Positions 8,335 through 16,963 of a stretch of 64,000 bases of DNA are shown in pieces. Every line of letters begins with the position of its first letter. The first letter of the stretch is position 1. The DNA comes from Caballeronia jiangsuensis (GTDB taxonomy: Bacteria > Pseudomonadota > Gammaproteobacteria > Burkholderiales > Burkholderiaceae). The translations under genes were made by a program, and so were the position numbers. Below the pieces are notes generated by a model. It was not told the DNA's origin. It saw only the letters and a program-made list of their open reading frames with translations, and did not search any database. The stretch spans positions 1 to 64,000 of the forward strand of contig JFHF01000002.1 of assembly GCA_000648925.1 (NCBI GenBank). Reading direction: 5' to 3'.

Positions 8335-9723
8335 CTACAGTCCGGCGTCGCGCTGGAAACGCGCGCGGTCGTGTTCATCGGAGATCGCCGCCGCGAGCCG
8401 TTCGTACAGCGCGCGCAGGCTCGTCGCACGGGCGGCCTCTCGTTTCGCGATGAGGGTGGCGATCGGACCGAGATAAACGGCGAGCTTGAGCGCGGCGGCT
8501 CGCACCTCTTGCGCATCGAGCGATGAAGAAGGCGATGTCGCCCCGCGCGCCGTGCCCGTACCCGAACCGTCCGCGAAGGCGGCGACGAACTGCGCGCGGC
8601 CGCGATCCGAGGGCACATGCGGCGCGAGCAGCGCGACGAGCGCCGGCAGATCCGGCGCATCCGCGATACGCGCCGCCGCACGCCGCACCAGCAGACGCGC
8701 GACCGGCCCGATCTGTGCGGCGAGTCGCGCCTCGACCGAGGCGAGCGTGTCGGCGGGCCACATCGTGAGCGATGGCAACGAATCGCCGCGCCATGAGCCC
8801 GTTCCCGATGATGCGAGCGGAGCGGCTGGCGTCGGCGTCGGCGCTTCGAGAATCGTGCAGTCATCCGGGGTCGCGGGCCTGTCGTCCGAAACATGCTGAA
8901 GCGCCTGCCGCAACGCATCGGCCGTTTGGAAGCGTGCGGCGGGACGACGCGACAGCGCGCGCATCAGCACGTCATCGATTCCCGGCGGCAGCGCCGGATT
9001 GCAGACGCACGGCATGCGCGGCGTCTCGTGCATGACTTGCCGCATCACTTCCGCCTGCGATGCGCCCGCGAACGGCCGGCATCCGGTGAGCATCTGATAG
9101 AGCACGATGGCGGCGGAGAACAGGTCGGAGCGGCCATCGACGGATTCGCCTGTGAACTGCTCCGGCGACATATAGCACGGTGTGCCGATCATCGCGCCCG
9201 CCAGCGTCAGCGTCGACGATTCGACATGCGCGACGCCGAAGTCCGCGACCTTCAGCCGCCCTTGCTCACTCACGAGCAGGTTCGCGGGCTTGATGTCGCG
9301 ATGCACGACGCCGTGCTCGTGCGCGAAACCGAGCGCGGCGAGCAGTTGCGCGAACCAGTCGAGCGCGGTCGCGAGTGCGAGCGGACGGCCCGCGTCGAGC
9401 AAGGGCTTCAGCGCGTGTCCGCTGACGAGTTCCATCGCGATAAAGGCGGTGTCGTCGGCTTCGCCATAGTCGTACACGCCGACGATGTTCGGATGCGTGA
9501 GCCGTCCGGCGGCCTGCGCCTCGCTGCGCAGGCGCGTCATCAGACTCGCGCGCTCGCCGGTTTCGAACAGCTCGTGGCGCAATGTCTTCAGCGCGACATG
9601 CCGCTCGATGTGCGGATCGAAGGCGCGATAGACCACGCCCATTGCGCCCGCGCCCAGCACCGCGTCGATGCGGTACTTGCCGAGTTGCGCGATGCGCGGC
9701 AGGTCCATCGCGGCGGCTTTCAC
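8335..9723 (-). CDS. ppkA: Ser/Thr protein kinase, PpkA-like, with duplicated C-terminal domain
   Basis: The protein has 462 residues. Residues 17-290 are a complete Hanks-type kinase: glycine loop GAGAMGVV (24-31), Lys46 in VALKTL, HRDIKPAN (141-148), DFG (161-163) and activation segment GTPCYMSPEQ. The C-terminal part (about 330-462) holds two related copies of a roughly 55-residue unit, with GPVARLLVRRAAAR in the first and GPIATLIAKREAAR in the second. No transmembrane helix is visible, unlike classical PpkA, so membrane signals would have to come from the upstream sensor gene. The start is GTG 9723, one base after the preceding stop; an internal ATG at 9708 is an alternative. The likely role is phosphorylation of Fha/TagH to switch on the T6SS. 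Confidence 0.88.
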   Translation of the reverse strand: MKAAAMDLPRIAQLGKYRIDAVLGAGAMGVVYRAFDPHIERHVALKTLRHELFETGERASLMTRLRSEAQAAGRLTHPNIVGVYDYGEADDTAFIAMELVSGHALKPLLDAGRPLALATALDWFAQLLAALGFAHEHGVVHRDIKPANLLVSEQGRLKVADFGVAHVESSTLTLAGAMIGTPCYMSPEQFTGESVDGRSDLFSAAIVLYQMLTGCRPFAGASQAEVMRQVMHETPRMPCVCNPALPPGIDDVLMRALSRRPAARFQTADALRQALQHVSDDRPATPDDCTILEAPTPTPAAPLASSGTGSWRGDSLPSLTMWPADTLASVEARLAAQIGPVARLLVRRAAARIADAPDLPALVALLAPHVPSDRGRAQFVAAFADGSGTGTARGATSPSSSLDAQEVRAAALKLAVYLGPIATLIAKREAARATSLRALYERLAAAISDEHDRARFQRDAGL

Positions 9724-9724
9724 C

Positions 9725-10603
9725 TCATGCCTCGATCATCTTGAACGCTTCCACGAGACTCGTCTTCATGCGCGCGAACGACGCGGCGAGCGAAGCGATC
9801 TCGTCGCGGCCGCGCTCGGTGAAGTTCGCGCCGTCGAGTTGTCCGAGGCTGGCTTCATCGGCGGCGCGCGAGAGGGCGCGGATACGCCGCGTGACGAGCA
9901 GATGCACCGTCACGTTCAGCGCGATCAGCAACAGCACGAACACGGCGAAGAGCGAGCCGAGGAAGGTGCGCAGCACAGCATCGCTGCGCGCGACGGGCAG
10001 CGCCATCGGCACCGAGACGAAATCCGCGCCGATGACATCGTGCATCGCCCAGTTGAAGCCGTTGTTTGGACCGTATTTGTCGATGAGCGTTTTCGGCGCG
10101 CGCGAGGGCACGCTGTGACACTCCATGCAGGCGGCGTCGTTGATGCGGTTCGGGCGCGCGATATACAGGTTCTGCCCGGTCGGCGTGTCGCGCAGTCCGA
10201 CGATCTCCTTCAGCTCGGGCTTGTCATGCAGATGGCGGATGACATCCGCTTCCCAGTCCGAGGGACGGTCGCGCGGATTGGTCGGGTTCAGCATCGTCGA
10301 GCGATAGGAGTAGCCCGCGAGGCGCTTTTCCAGCGTCATCAGCGTTTCGACTGCCGAGAAGGCCGGCACCGATTGCGGCACGAAGCTGTATTTGAGCTGC
10401 GTCTGCAAAAGCGGCGTGACTTGCGTTGCGGTGTAGTTCTGCGCCGCGCTCGCCGCTTCCATGAGGACGCGCGCATTCTGCACGGTTTCGTCGATGGCCG
10501 CGCGACGCAGCAACTCGCGCGCGGCGAACCCCGCCGACACGAAGCCGACGACGAAAACCGCGAGGAACACCAGATTGAACTTGACGGCGAGCGACAGTCT
10601 CAT
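9725..10603 (-). CDS. Membrane sensor with DUF3365-type CxxCH heme domain and HAMP
   Basis: The 292-residue protein has a transmembrane helix at about 7-27, a periplasmic domain of about 185 residues, a second helix at about 214-236 and a HAMP-like segment to residue 288, and then stops with no kinase or methyl-accepting domain. The periplasmic part resembles DUF3365 (Tll0287-like) sensors (NPTNPRDRPSDWEADVI) and holds one c-type heme motif, CMECH (residues 159-163). Its start overlaps the FecR gene stop (ATGA) and its stop lies one base from the kinase start, so sensor and kinase are tightly coupled. I infer that it detects a redox state or gaseous ligand and passes the signal to the soluble kinase. 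ATG 10603 has GAGGTGGAG upstream. Confidence 0.82.
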   Translation of the reverse strand: MRLSLAVKFNLVFLAVFVVGFVSAGFAARELLRRAAIDETVQNARVLMEAASAAQNYTATQVTPLLQTQLKYSFVPQSVPAFSAVETLMTLEKRLAGYSYRSTMLNPTNPRDRPSDWEADVIRHLHDKPELKEIVGLRDTPTGQNLYIARPNRINDAACMECHSVPSRAPKTLIDKYGPNNGFNWAMHDVIGADFVSVPMALPVARSDAVLRTFLGSLFAVFVLLLIALNVTVHLLVTRRIRALSRAADEASLGQLDGANFTERGRDEIASLAASFARMKTSLVEAFKMIEA

Positions 10604-11490
10604 GACTCCACCTCGGTTGATTGGTTCTGCGCGGGCGAGACCGCGCGCCGGCGCGGCATGGCGGGAGGCGGACACAGCACGCGCCGCCATTCGGGAAGAT
10701 TGCGCAGGTTCTGCCGCACCTGGGCGCGGAACGGCTCGCCCTGCGCGAGCGGCCGAAAGCGCGCGACGAAGCCACGCCGGATCGGCAGCGGCGCGCTCAG
10801 CCAGTCGGCGATATCGGCATAGGTCGCCGGGCGGCCTTGCGCGGGCGCGACGGGCTTCGCCTTCGCGGGCGTCGCCGATGACGCGAGCGGATCGCGGAAA
10901 GGCAGCGGCATCGCGGCGATGAACGATGTCGCCGGGCGCGTGCCCACGACGAGCGGCTTGCCGATCTCGCGTTCGGCGTAGTGTTCGCCATCGAGTTGCT
11001 GATGCGCGTCGGCATGGTCGGGCAGGGCGAGCGTCATGCTGCCCGCTTCGATGAAGAGCGAAGTCATGTCGCGGCTCGCATGGAGTACCGCCGAGCCGTC
11101 GCGCAGGCTCGCGTGGAGCGTGGGCGTATCGACCGGCCAAGGATCGAACGCGCCCGTGTGCGGACGTGCGATCTTGATCCAGCCTGAAAGGAGCGCGAGC
11201 GCATCGCCGTGCGGCGCGGCATCGAAGGCGATGCGCGTGTCGGCGCCAAGCGCGATGATCGTGCCGTCGCCGTCTTCGATTTGCGCGCCGCCGTGCGCAT
11301 CGGTGGCGAGCAGATCGCCTGGTTGAAGCGCGATGGGCGCATCGACATTGAACGCGGTCGTCGCGCGGATCAGCGTGACGGTTCCTTCGGGCAGCAGGAT
11401 CGCCTGGCCCGCTTGTGCGCCGTGAAGCGCGCACAGACATGCGAGGGCGACGCTCAGGCGAAGAGTGTGCAGCAGGGTTCGGGCGTTCAT
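10600..11490 (-). CDS. FecR-domain periplasmic protein, first gene of the kinase/phosphatase operon
   Basis: This 296-residue protein begins with a signal peptide (LSVALACLCALHGAQA, cleavage near residue 27). A FecR-like beta domain follows, recognisable from LQPGDLLATDAHGGAQI, DGTIIALGADTRIAFD and the LLSGWIKI continuation. The C-terminal third is basic and proline-rich (WLSAPLPIRRGFVARFRPL, PEWRRVLC). FecR-domain proteins are usually periplasmic sensors or adaptors. Its four-base overlap with the heme sensor and position ahead of the kinase and phosphatase suggest that it is the outermost element of the signalling chain, in the place that TagQRST fill elsewhere. That analogy is positional only. 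No transmembrane anchor is seen after the signal peptide. Confidence 0.75.
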   Translation of the reverse strand: MNARTLLHTLRLSVALACLCALHGAQAGQAILLPEGTVTLIRATTAFNVDAPIALQPGDLLATDAHGGAQIEDGDGTIIALGADTRIAFDAAPHGDALALLSGWIKIARPHTGAFDPWPVDTPTLHASLRDGSAVLHASRDMTSLFIEAGSMTLALPDHADAHQQLDGEHYAEREIGKPLVVGTRPATSFIAAMPLPFRDPLASSATPAKAKPVAPAQGRPATYADIADWLSAPLPIRRGFVARFRPLAQGEPFRAQVRQNLRNLPEWRRVLCPPPAMPRRRAVSPAQNQSTEVES

Positions 11491-11616
11491 CGCGGCGATG
11501 CCTCGGAGCGTGAAGGTATTGCGACGAAAACAGCCGTGCGCCGGTTTCTATTCCACATGAATTTCCCCTATATCGATGGAACAAAAACGGCGCCGGTCAT
11601 TTCATGCGCGAAGGCG

Positions 11617-13152
11617 CTAGCCGTTCAGAAAACCGAGCACGGCCTTGCGCACTTTCAGGTCCCAGGTCTGCTCTTCCTTGTGGCTCGTGGCGAGCGTGAG
11701 GAGACCCTTGATCATCGCGTCGTCGGAAGAGAACGCGAAGCCCGCATCGCCCAGATAGTCCGATCCCCAGACCTTGAGGCTGTCGACGTACTTGCAGCCG
11801 GCCGTGAATTCCGCCTGCGTGACGATGTTCTCGTCATCCTTGAACATCGCGAGGAAGTGCATCTTGTCGCCGCAAATGCCGGAGTTGAGAGCCAGCACCG
11901 AGAGCGCCGGAATCGGCACCGCATAGCGCTTGAACCAGCCGTTGAAGGCGATCGGCCGCGTATGCAGCGCGTCGCGTTGCATGCGTGCTTCCCAGTAGCC
12001 CTTCGCCTGCTCGCAAAAGCGCTTGATGCGTTTGATCTCCACGATCTTCCAGATGACCTTCGCGAGCGTTTCCATGATCGACACGACCGCATCGATGATG
12101 GTCGACGCACCCTGGCTCGCGAACTGTAGCCCGAGGCTCGCGCCGCCTTTCACGAGGTCATAGACGCCGGAACCGATGCTCAGCTTCATCGCGCGCCTGA
12201 TCGCTTCCACGATAGTGCCGGGATGCCCGGTCAGCAGTTGCACGTCGCGGCCTTGCACCCACTCGCGATACTTGGTGATGCTGCTATCGACGGTATTGGC
12301 GATGCCCTTGGCGATATCGAGGCCCGCGCCGATGAACGGCGCGAGCGTGGCGAGCAGCTTGCCGCACAGGAAATCGACGAGCTTGCGCAGGAGCGCGGGC
12401 ATCGTGTTGAGCGCGAAACCGCCGGGATCGTTGCGGATGTCCGCGACCTTTTCGCGGATCATGTCCCATAGTTTTCTCGCCCCTTCCTCGACTTTAGCGC
12501 GAATGGCCTCGTACAGCCGCTGCGCCGCGCTGCTCAACGCCGGCAACGTGAGCGTGGCGTTGGTGAGCTGATTCGATTTCGTGAGCGTCGGTTCCTTGTG
12601 CCTCCTGATCTTCTTCTGCACCTGTTCGAGCGCGAGCGACGCCGATTTCTGCACGACGCTGTTGTCCAGCACCGCGGATGCGCGCGCCGCCGCGACATTG
12701 GTGTCCGGCGCGAATCCGAGGCCGACGTTGGTGATATCGAAAGCGCCTTCCAGCAGCACCTGAAACGTATCGTCTTCCAGTTCCAGGTTGCCGAAGAGAT
12801 ACAGCACGCCGAGGCGCGCGTTGATGAGCGCAGGCGTCATGAAGTCCTGCGCGCCTGCCGCGGCGTCCGTGTCGCCTTTGCCGTGCAGTTGCTGATCGAG
12901 CAGCGTGAAGTACTTCGAGCCGTTGCGCGACGCGCTTCTCCATGCATCGTCGGGACCGGCCGAGAGTCGCCAGCGCTCGAACGCCTGCACCAGCGCGTGA
13001 AACTGATGAACCGTCCGGTTGCGGTGATACATGAGGATCTGCTGATCCAGATCCTTGAGCGCGGCGCCGCGTACCTGAAGCAGCGCCGAGGTTCCTCTGA
13101 GCCATTCATCGTGAGCAACGATGTCGGGCAACTGGGCATAAGCGTAGGGCAT
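11617..13152 (-). CDS. Unknown 511-residue protein with central hydrophobic helices; candidate T6SS effector
   Basis: I do not recognise a named family. Residues 1-180 are a mixed, probably alpha-helical region (DLDQQILMYHRNRTVHQFHAL). Residues 180-245 are charged and coiled-coil-like. Residues about 251-286 and 325-371 are strongly hydrophobic or amphipathic (LLRKLVDFLCGKLLATLAPF; TIIDAVVSIMETLAKVIWKI), and the C-terminal 130 residues look globular. There is no signal peptide. It lies 126 bp beyond the T6SS regulatory operon in the same direction and is preceded by a 44-codon ORF. Internal hydrophobic helices, lack of a signal peptide and T6SS linkage fit a membrane-acting T6SS cargo, but this is inference. 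A structural or chaperone role is equally open. Confidence 0.6.
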   Translation of the reverse strand: MPYAYAQLPDIVAHDEWLRGTSALLQVRGAALKDLDQQILMYHRNRTVHQFHALVQAFERWRLSAGPDDAWRSASRNGSKYFTLLDQQLHGKGDTDAAAGAQDFMTPALINARLGVLYLFGNLELEDDTFQVLLEGAFDITNVGLGFAPDTNVAAARASAVLDNSVVQKSASLALEQVQKKIRRHKEPTLTKSNQLTNATLTLPALSSAAQRLYEAIRAKVEEGARKLWDMIREKVADIRNDPGGFALNTMPALLRKLVDFLCGKLLATLAPFIGAGLDIAKGIANTVDSSITKYREWVQGRDVQLLTGHPGTIVEAIRRAMKLSIGSGVYDLVKGGASLGLQFASQGASTIIDAVVSIMETLAKVIWKIVEIKRIKRFCEQAKGYWEARMQRDALHTRPIAFNGWFKRYAVPIPALSVLALNSGICGDKMHFLAMFKDDENIVTQAEFTAGCKYVDSLKVWGSDYLGDAGFAFSSDDAMIKGLLTLATSHKEEQTWDLKVRKAVLGFLNG

Positions 13153-13204
13153 GGAGAGGTCTCCTCGAAAACCTGAGGTGGTGATTGACTGTCGGGGAGG
13201 CGTC

Positions 13205-13339
13205 CTAGCACCAGGCGATATCGTTCAGCTTCACGTAGCGGCTTTCGATCAGGCGGCCGCTGCGGCTACGCAGGTCCACTCGATAGATGCAGCCGAAACT
13301 GAAGAAGTTGTGCTCGAGGACGAAGATTTCGCGGTGCAT
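13205..13339 (-). CDS. Small 44-residue protein upstream of the 511-residue protein
   Basis: This short ORF encodes MHREIFVLEHNFFSFGCIYR and 24 more residues, ending in DIAWC. It has an ideal ribosome-binding site (AGGAGG, four bases before ATG 13339). Most codons end in G or C, which matches coding sequence in this genome, whereas the DNA just upstream is AT-richer. It ends 52 bp before the large gene on the same strand and is probably cotranscribed with it. Function is unknown: an adaptor, leader or small immunity-type protein are all possible. No signal peptide or membrane segment is obvious. Confidence 0.6.
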   Translation of the reverse strand: MHREIFVLEHNFFSFGCIYRVDLRSRSGRLIESRYVKLNDIAWC

Positions 13340-13783
13340 GATGCCTCCTGTCGGGCGCGGTTCGCTGAGCGAATCGTGGCGATCGTGGTCGCCGTGGGAT
13401 GTCGCGACCGTCGAAAGCAAAACAGCGGGGTGGGAGGATTTGTTCCGCGTGCGAGGGGGACTTTATTTGCGGGCGAGAAAGGAATAAACGCGGCTCTGAA
13501 GTGTCACGACGCGCCCTCAACATTCGAAAGCGCATTTCACATTGCGGGACTTCCCGGAAATTTGCGCAGTCGTGCTTTTTTGCCGCTTGAAAACGGTTTT
13601 TGCATCGCAAAAACTGCCGCGTAACTCATTGAAAATTAAGCGCAAATTATGTCTTATGTCTTATATAAGACTTCACTCAGAGCCGATAAACGGCGGTACT
13701 ATTAAGTCATGCAGTTCGCTTCGACAAACGTCGCGACACGCCAAACCGTTTAGTTAACCGCGCTTTGCTCTCAGGAGAGTCAC
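13340..13783 (+). promoter_or_regulatory. aceA upstream region with two palindromes
   Basis: No convincing gene is visible in these 444 bases, which turn clearly AT-richer from about 13,530. Two palindromes stand out. The first is TTTTTGC-ATC-GCAAAAA at 13597-13613. The second is a perfect 14-bp palindrome GTCTTATATAAGAC at 13658-13671, whose half-site GTCTTAT is also repeated directly just upstream (13651-13657). A possible -35 (TTGAAA, 13629-13634) precedes the second site. Isocitrate lyase genes are normally controlled by carbon-source regulators, so these are candidate operators. The binding proteins are not identified. Confidence 0.55.
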
Positions 13784-15364
13784 ATGGCCCAATATCAAGA
13801 AGACATCAAGGCAGTTGCTGGTCTGAAAGAAACCAACGGCAGCGCCTGGAACGCCATCAACCCCGAGTACGCCGCTCGGATGCGTGCCCAGAACAAGTTC
13901 AAGACGGGCCTGGATATCGCCAAGTACACGGCGAAGATCATGCGTGACGACATGGCCGCCTACGATGCCGACCCGTCCAAGTACACGCAGTCGCTGGGAT
14001 GCTGGCACGGCTTCATCGGGCAGCAGAAGATGATCTCCATCAAGAAGCACTTCAACAGCACCGAGCGCCGTTACCTTTACCTCTCCGGCTGGATGGTTGC
14101 CGCGCTGCGCTCCGAGTTCGGCCCGCTGCCGGATCAGTCGATGCACGAAAAGACTTCCGTCAGCGCGTTGATCCGCGAGCTGTACACGTTCCTGCGTCAG
14201 GCCGATGCCCGTGAGCTGGGCGGCCTGTTCCGTCAGCTCGATGCTGCCGAAGGCGCTGCGAAGGCCGCGATCCAGGAAAAGATCGATAACCACGTGACCC
14301 ACGTCGTGCCGATCATCGCCGACATCGACGCGGGCTTCGGCAACGCGGAAGCAACGTATCTGCTGGCCAAGCAGTTCATCGAAGCGGGCGCATGCTGCAT
14401 CCAGATCGAGAACCAGGTGTCCGACGAGAAGCAGTGCGGCCACCAGGACGGCAAGGTCACCGTGCCGCACGAGGACTTCCTGGCCAAGATTCGCGCGATC
14501 CGCTACGCGTTCCTGGAACTGGGCGTGGACGACGGCATCATCGTGGCGCGTACCGATTCGCTGGGCGCAGGTCTCACCAAGCAGATCGCCGTGACCCATA
14601 CGCCGGGCGACCTGGGCGACCAATACAACGCGTTCCTCGATTGCGAGGAATTGTCGGCGGACCAACTGGGCAATGGCGACGTCATCATCAAGCGCGACGG
14701 CAAGCTGCTGCGTCCCAAGCGCCTGCCGAGCAACCTGTTCCAGTTCCGCGCCGGCTCGGGCGAAGCGCGCTGCGTGCTGGATTGCGTCACCGCGCTGCAG
14801 AACGGCGCCGACCTGCTGTGGATCGAAACCGAAAAGCCGCACATCGCGCAGATCAACGGCATGGTGAGCGAGATTCGCAAGGTCGTCCCGAACGCCAAGC
14901 TGGTGTACAACAACAGCCCGTCGTTCAACTGGACGCTGAATTTCCGTCAGCAGGCGTTCGACGCGATGAAGGAAGCGGGCAAGGATGTGTCGGCATACGA
15001 CCGCGCTCAGTTGATGAGCGTGGAATACGATCAGACCGAACTGGCGAAGCTCGCCGACGAAAAGATCCGTACCTTCCAGGCCGACGCTTCGCGCGAAGCG
15101 GGTATCTTCCATCACCTGATTACGCTGCCGACTTATCACACGGCCGCATTGTCGACCGACAATCTCGCCAAGGAATACTTCGGCGATCAGGGCATGCTGG
15201 GTTATGTGGCTGGCGTGCAGCGCAAGGAAATCCGTCAGGGCATCGCCTGCGTGAAGCATCAGAACATGTCCGGCTCGGACATCGGCGATGATCACAAGGA
15301 GTATTTCAGCGGCGAAGCGGCGCTGAAAGCGGCGGGGAAGGACAACACGATGAACCAGTTCTGA
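13784..15364 (+). CDS. aceA: Isocitrate lyase
   Basis: The 526-residue enzyme cleaves isocitrate to glyoxylate and succinate, the first step of the glyoxylate shunt used on acetate and fatty acids. It has the longer Pseudomonas-type form with the catalytic loop KQCGHQDGKV (Cys218 in KQCGH at 216-220), the metal/substrate segment ADIDAGFGN (about 179-187), WHGFIGQQKM, and the late NNSPSFNWT motif. The start at 13784 follows CTCAGGAGAGTCAC, a good ribosome-binding site. It is monocistronic: a strong terminator begins 20 bp after the stop and the next gene runs the other way. Malate synthase is not adjacent. Confidence 0.97.
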   Translation: MAQYQEDIKAVAGLKETNGSAWNAINPEYAARMRAQNKFKTGLDIAKYTAKIMRDDMAAYDADPSKYTQSLGCWHGFIGQQKMISIKKHFNSTERRYLYLSGWMVAALRSEFGPLPDQSMHEKTSVSALIRELYTFLRQADARELGGLFRQLDAAEGAAKAAIQEKIDNHVTHVVPIIADIDAGFGNAEATYLLAKQFIEAGACCIQIENQVSDEKQCGHQDGKVTVPHEDFLAKIRAIRYAFLELGVDDGIIVARTDSLGAGLTKQIAVTHTPGDLGDQYNAFLDCEELSADQLGNGDVIIKRDGKLLRPKRLPSNLFQFRAGSGEARCVLDCVTALQNGADLLWIETEKPHIAQINGMVSEIRKVVPNAKLVYNNSPSFNWTLNFRQQAFDAMKEAGKDVSAYDRAQLMSVEYDQTELAKLADEKIRTFQADASREAGIFHHLITLPTYHTAALSTDNLAKEYFGDQGMLGYVAGVQRKEIRQGIACVKHQNMSGSDIGDDHKEYFSGEAALKAAGKDNTMNQF

Positions 15365-15384
15365 TAAGCAGCGACACTTCGAGC

Positions 15385-15418
15385 AAAACGCCAACCCATG
15401 CGGGTTGGCGTTTTTTTT
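15385..15418 (+). terminator. Rho-independent terminator of aceA
   Basis: A 13-bp perfect stem (AAAACGCCAACCC with GGGTTGGCGTTTT) closes a 4-base loop (ATGC) and runs into eight T residues. It lies 20 bp after the aceA stop. The A-run on the other arm also allows termination of the convergent MFS operon. Confidence 0.92.
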
Positions 15419-15432
15419 GCGCGATGAGGGAC

Positions 15433-16794
15433 TTACTGCTTCCCTGCGCGAACCTCGAGTGCGACATGGCCCGGATTGCTTACTGGCTCCGGTTCGGACA
15501 TCAAGCCGGCGTTGCGCGTCTCTGGCGCGAACAACTGACAGACGATCCCTCCGATGATCAGCGTTCCGACGCAGAAGAACAGCGACTCACGAATGCCGAA
15601 CTGCTGAACCGAGATAGGCAGCAGGAAGGTTGCCGCTGCCGATCCAAGCCGACTGCACGCGATCACGACGCCTACGCCTGAAGCACGCAATTCGGTGGGG
15701 AATAGTTCCGGTGTATAGACATACTCCAGGTTGGCAGCGCCGGAAAGCACGCAGGCAAACAGTCCGAAGAGAAGAATGGTGAGGATCGTGCTTTGGCTAA
15801 ACGAGGCCAGCGCGAAAAGAATGGCACCACACAGATAAAACGACCCGGTCAGGAATACGCGGCGCGGGATCCGGTCGATGATCGTGAGCCCGATCATCGA
15901 TCCTACGATGAGCAGGATGTTATAGACAACCGCTCCCAGGTAGTTGTCGTGAACGTTGAGCGATTCCAGAACCTTCGGCGTGAAGGTTCCCAGCGCGAAG
16001 TACGGGATCACCTGACAGGTGAAGAACACGCAGCCGACGAACGTGTTGCGCCGCAAACGCGCAGAGAACAACGTGCTGAAGCTCGCGCGCTTGTCGATCG
16101 CGTTGCTGACCGGTGCGACGGTCGCCGTTACGTTCGCGCCGAACTTCTTCAGGATGATCGCTGCCGCTTCTGCCGCCCGTGATTTCTTGATGAGCCAAAG
16201 CGGAGATTCGGGAATTCCGAGCCGGAAGGGAAAGATCAGGAGCGCGGGCACGCCACTCAGCGCGAGCATCAAGCGCCAGGAGTCGGGCGCGACGTCTTTC
16301 AGCAAGAGTCCAACGATATATGCGCTCACGTAACCCGATGCCCAGGCGATCGAGAGCATGCTGAGAAGTCGTCCACGGTAGCGGCGAGGCACATATTCGA
16401 CGATCAATGCTTTGCCGACGACATAATCGGCACCGAGGATGACGCCCAGCAGAATCCGGAATATGAAGAGTCCCGTCGGCGACGTAACGAAGTACTGCGC
16501 GCCGGATACGAGAGCGAAAAGCACCATGTCGTAACCGAATATCCATCGACGTCCGAACCGGTCGGCTAACGGACCGGCTATCAGACTGCCCAGAAAGAGG
16601 CCGATCAGAGAGGCGGCGCCTAATAGCCCCATCCAGAATGCACTGAGATGTAGAGGTACTGCGGCAATGCTCACCGCGATGCCGACAATGCCGAGCACGA
16701 AGCCGTCACTGAATACGCCGCCCGTTCCCGCAAATGCGACGCGAAGGTGGAACCTGCGCAGAGGCAAGTCTTCCATAAGTATGGGTTTGTTCAC
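15433..16794 (-). CDS. MFS transporter, last gene of the amine-oxidase cassette
   Basis: The 453-residue, twelve-helix major facilitator carries the loop 2-3 motif GPLADRFGRRW and the PESPLWLIKK and PELFPTELRASGVG motifs typical of the sugar/aromatic-acid branch of MFS. It probably imports the substrate handled by the FAD oxidoreductase and RidA genes upstream. The start is GTG 16794 with GGAGACAGC upstream; ATG at 16776 is a weaker alternative. It is 169 bp downstream of the ridA gene on the same strand and converges on aceA. Base composition is visibly less GC-rich than the T6SS region. Confidence 0.87.
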   Translation of the reverse strand: MNKPILMEDLPLRRFHLRVAFAGTGGVFSDGFVLGIVGIAVSIAAVPLHLSAFWMGLLGAASLIGLFLGSLIAGPLADRFGRRWIFGYDMVLFALVSGAQYFVTSPTGLFIFRILLGVILGADYVVGKALIVEYVPRRYRGRLLSMLSIAWASGYVSAYIVGLLLKDVAPDSWRLMLALSGVPALLIFPFRLGIPESPLWLIKKSRAAEAAAIILKKFGANVTATVAPVSNAIDKRASFSTLFSARLRRNTFVGCVFFTCQVIPYFALGTFTPKVLESLNVHDNYLGAVVYNILLIVGSMIGLTIIDRIPRRVFLTGSFYLCGAILFALASFSQSTILTILLFGLFACVLSGAANLEYVYTPELFPTELRASGVGVVIACSRLGSAAATFLLPISVQQFGIRESLFFCVGTLIIGGIVCQLFAPETRNAGLMSEPEPVSNPGHVALEVRAGKQ

Positions 16795-16963
16795 GCTGTC
16801 TCCTGTCTACTCACACTTTACGCCCCCGATTCGAATTCGGAGGCGATGCCATACCTGCCCGACACCGCTGCGCGTGCAGACGCCGGGTCGAGGACGAAAA
16901 GAAAAAACGGATGAGGTTGATGCTGGAATGCGATTCAACGGTGCAAGCGAATCGCCTTCGCCG

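Noticed and set aside
13754..15394. 546-codon minus-strand frame opposite aceA
   Set aside because: aceA on the plus strand is unambiguous and the antisense frame covers it entirely.
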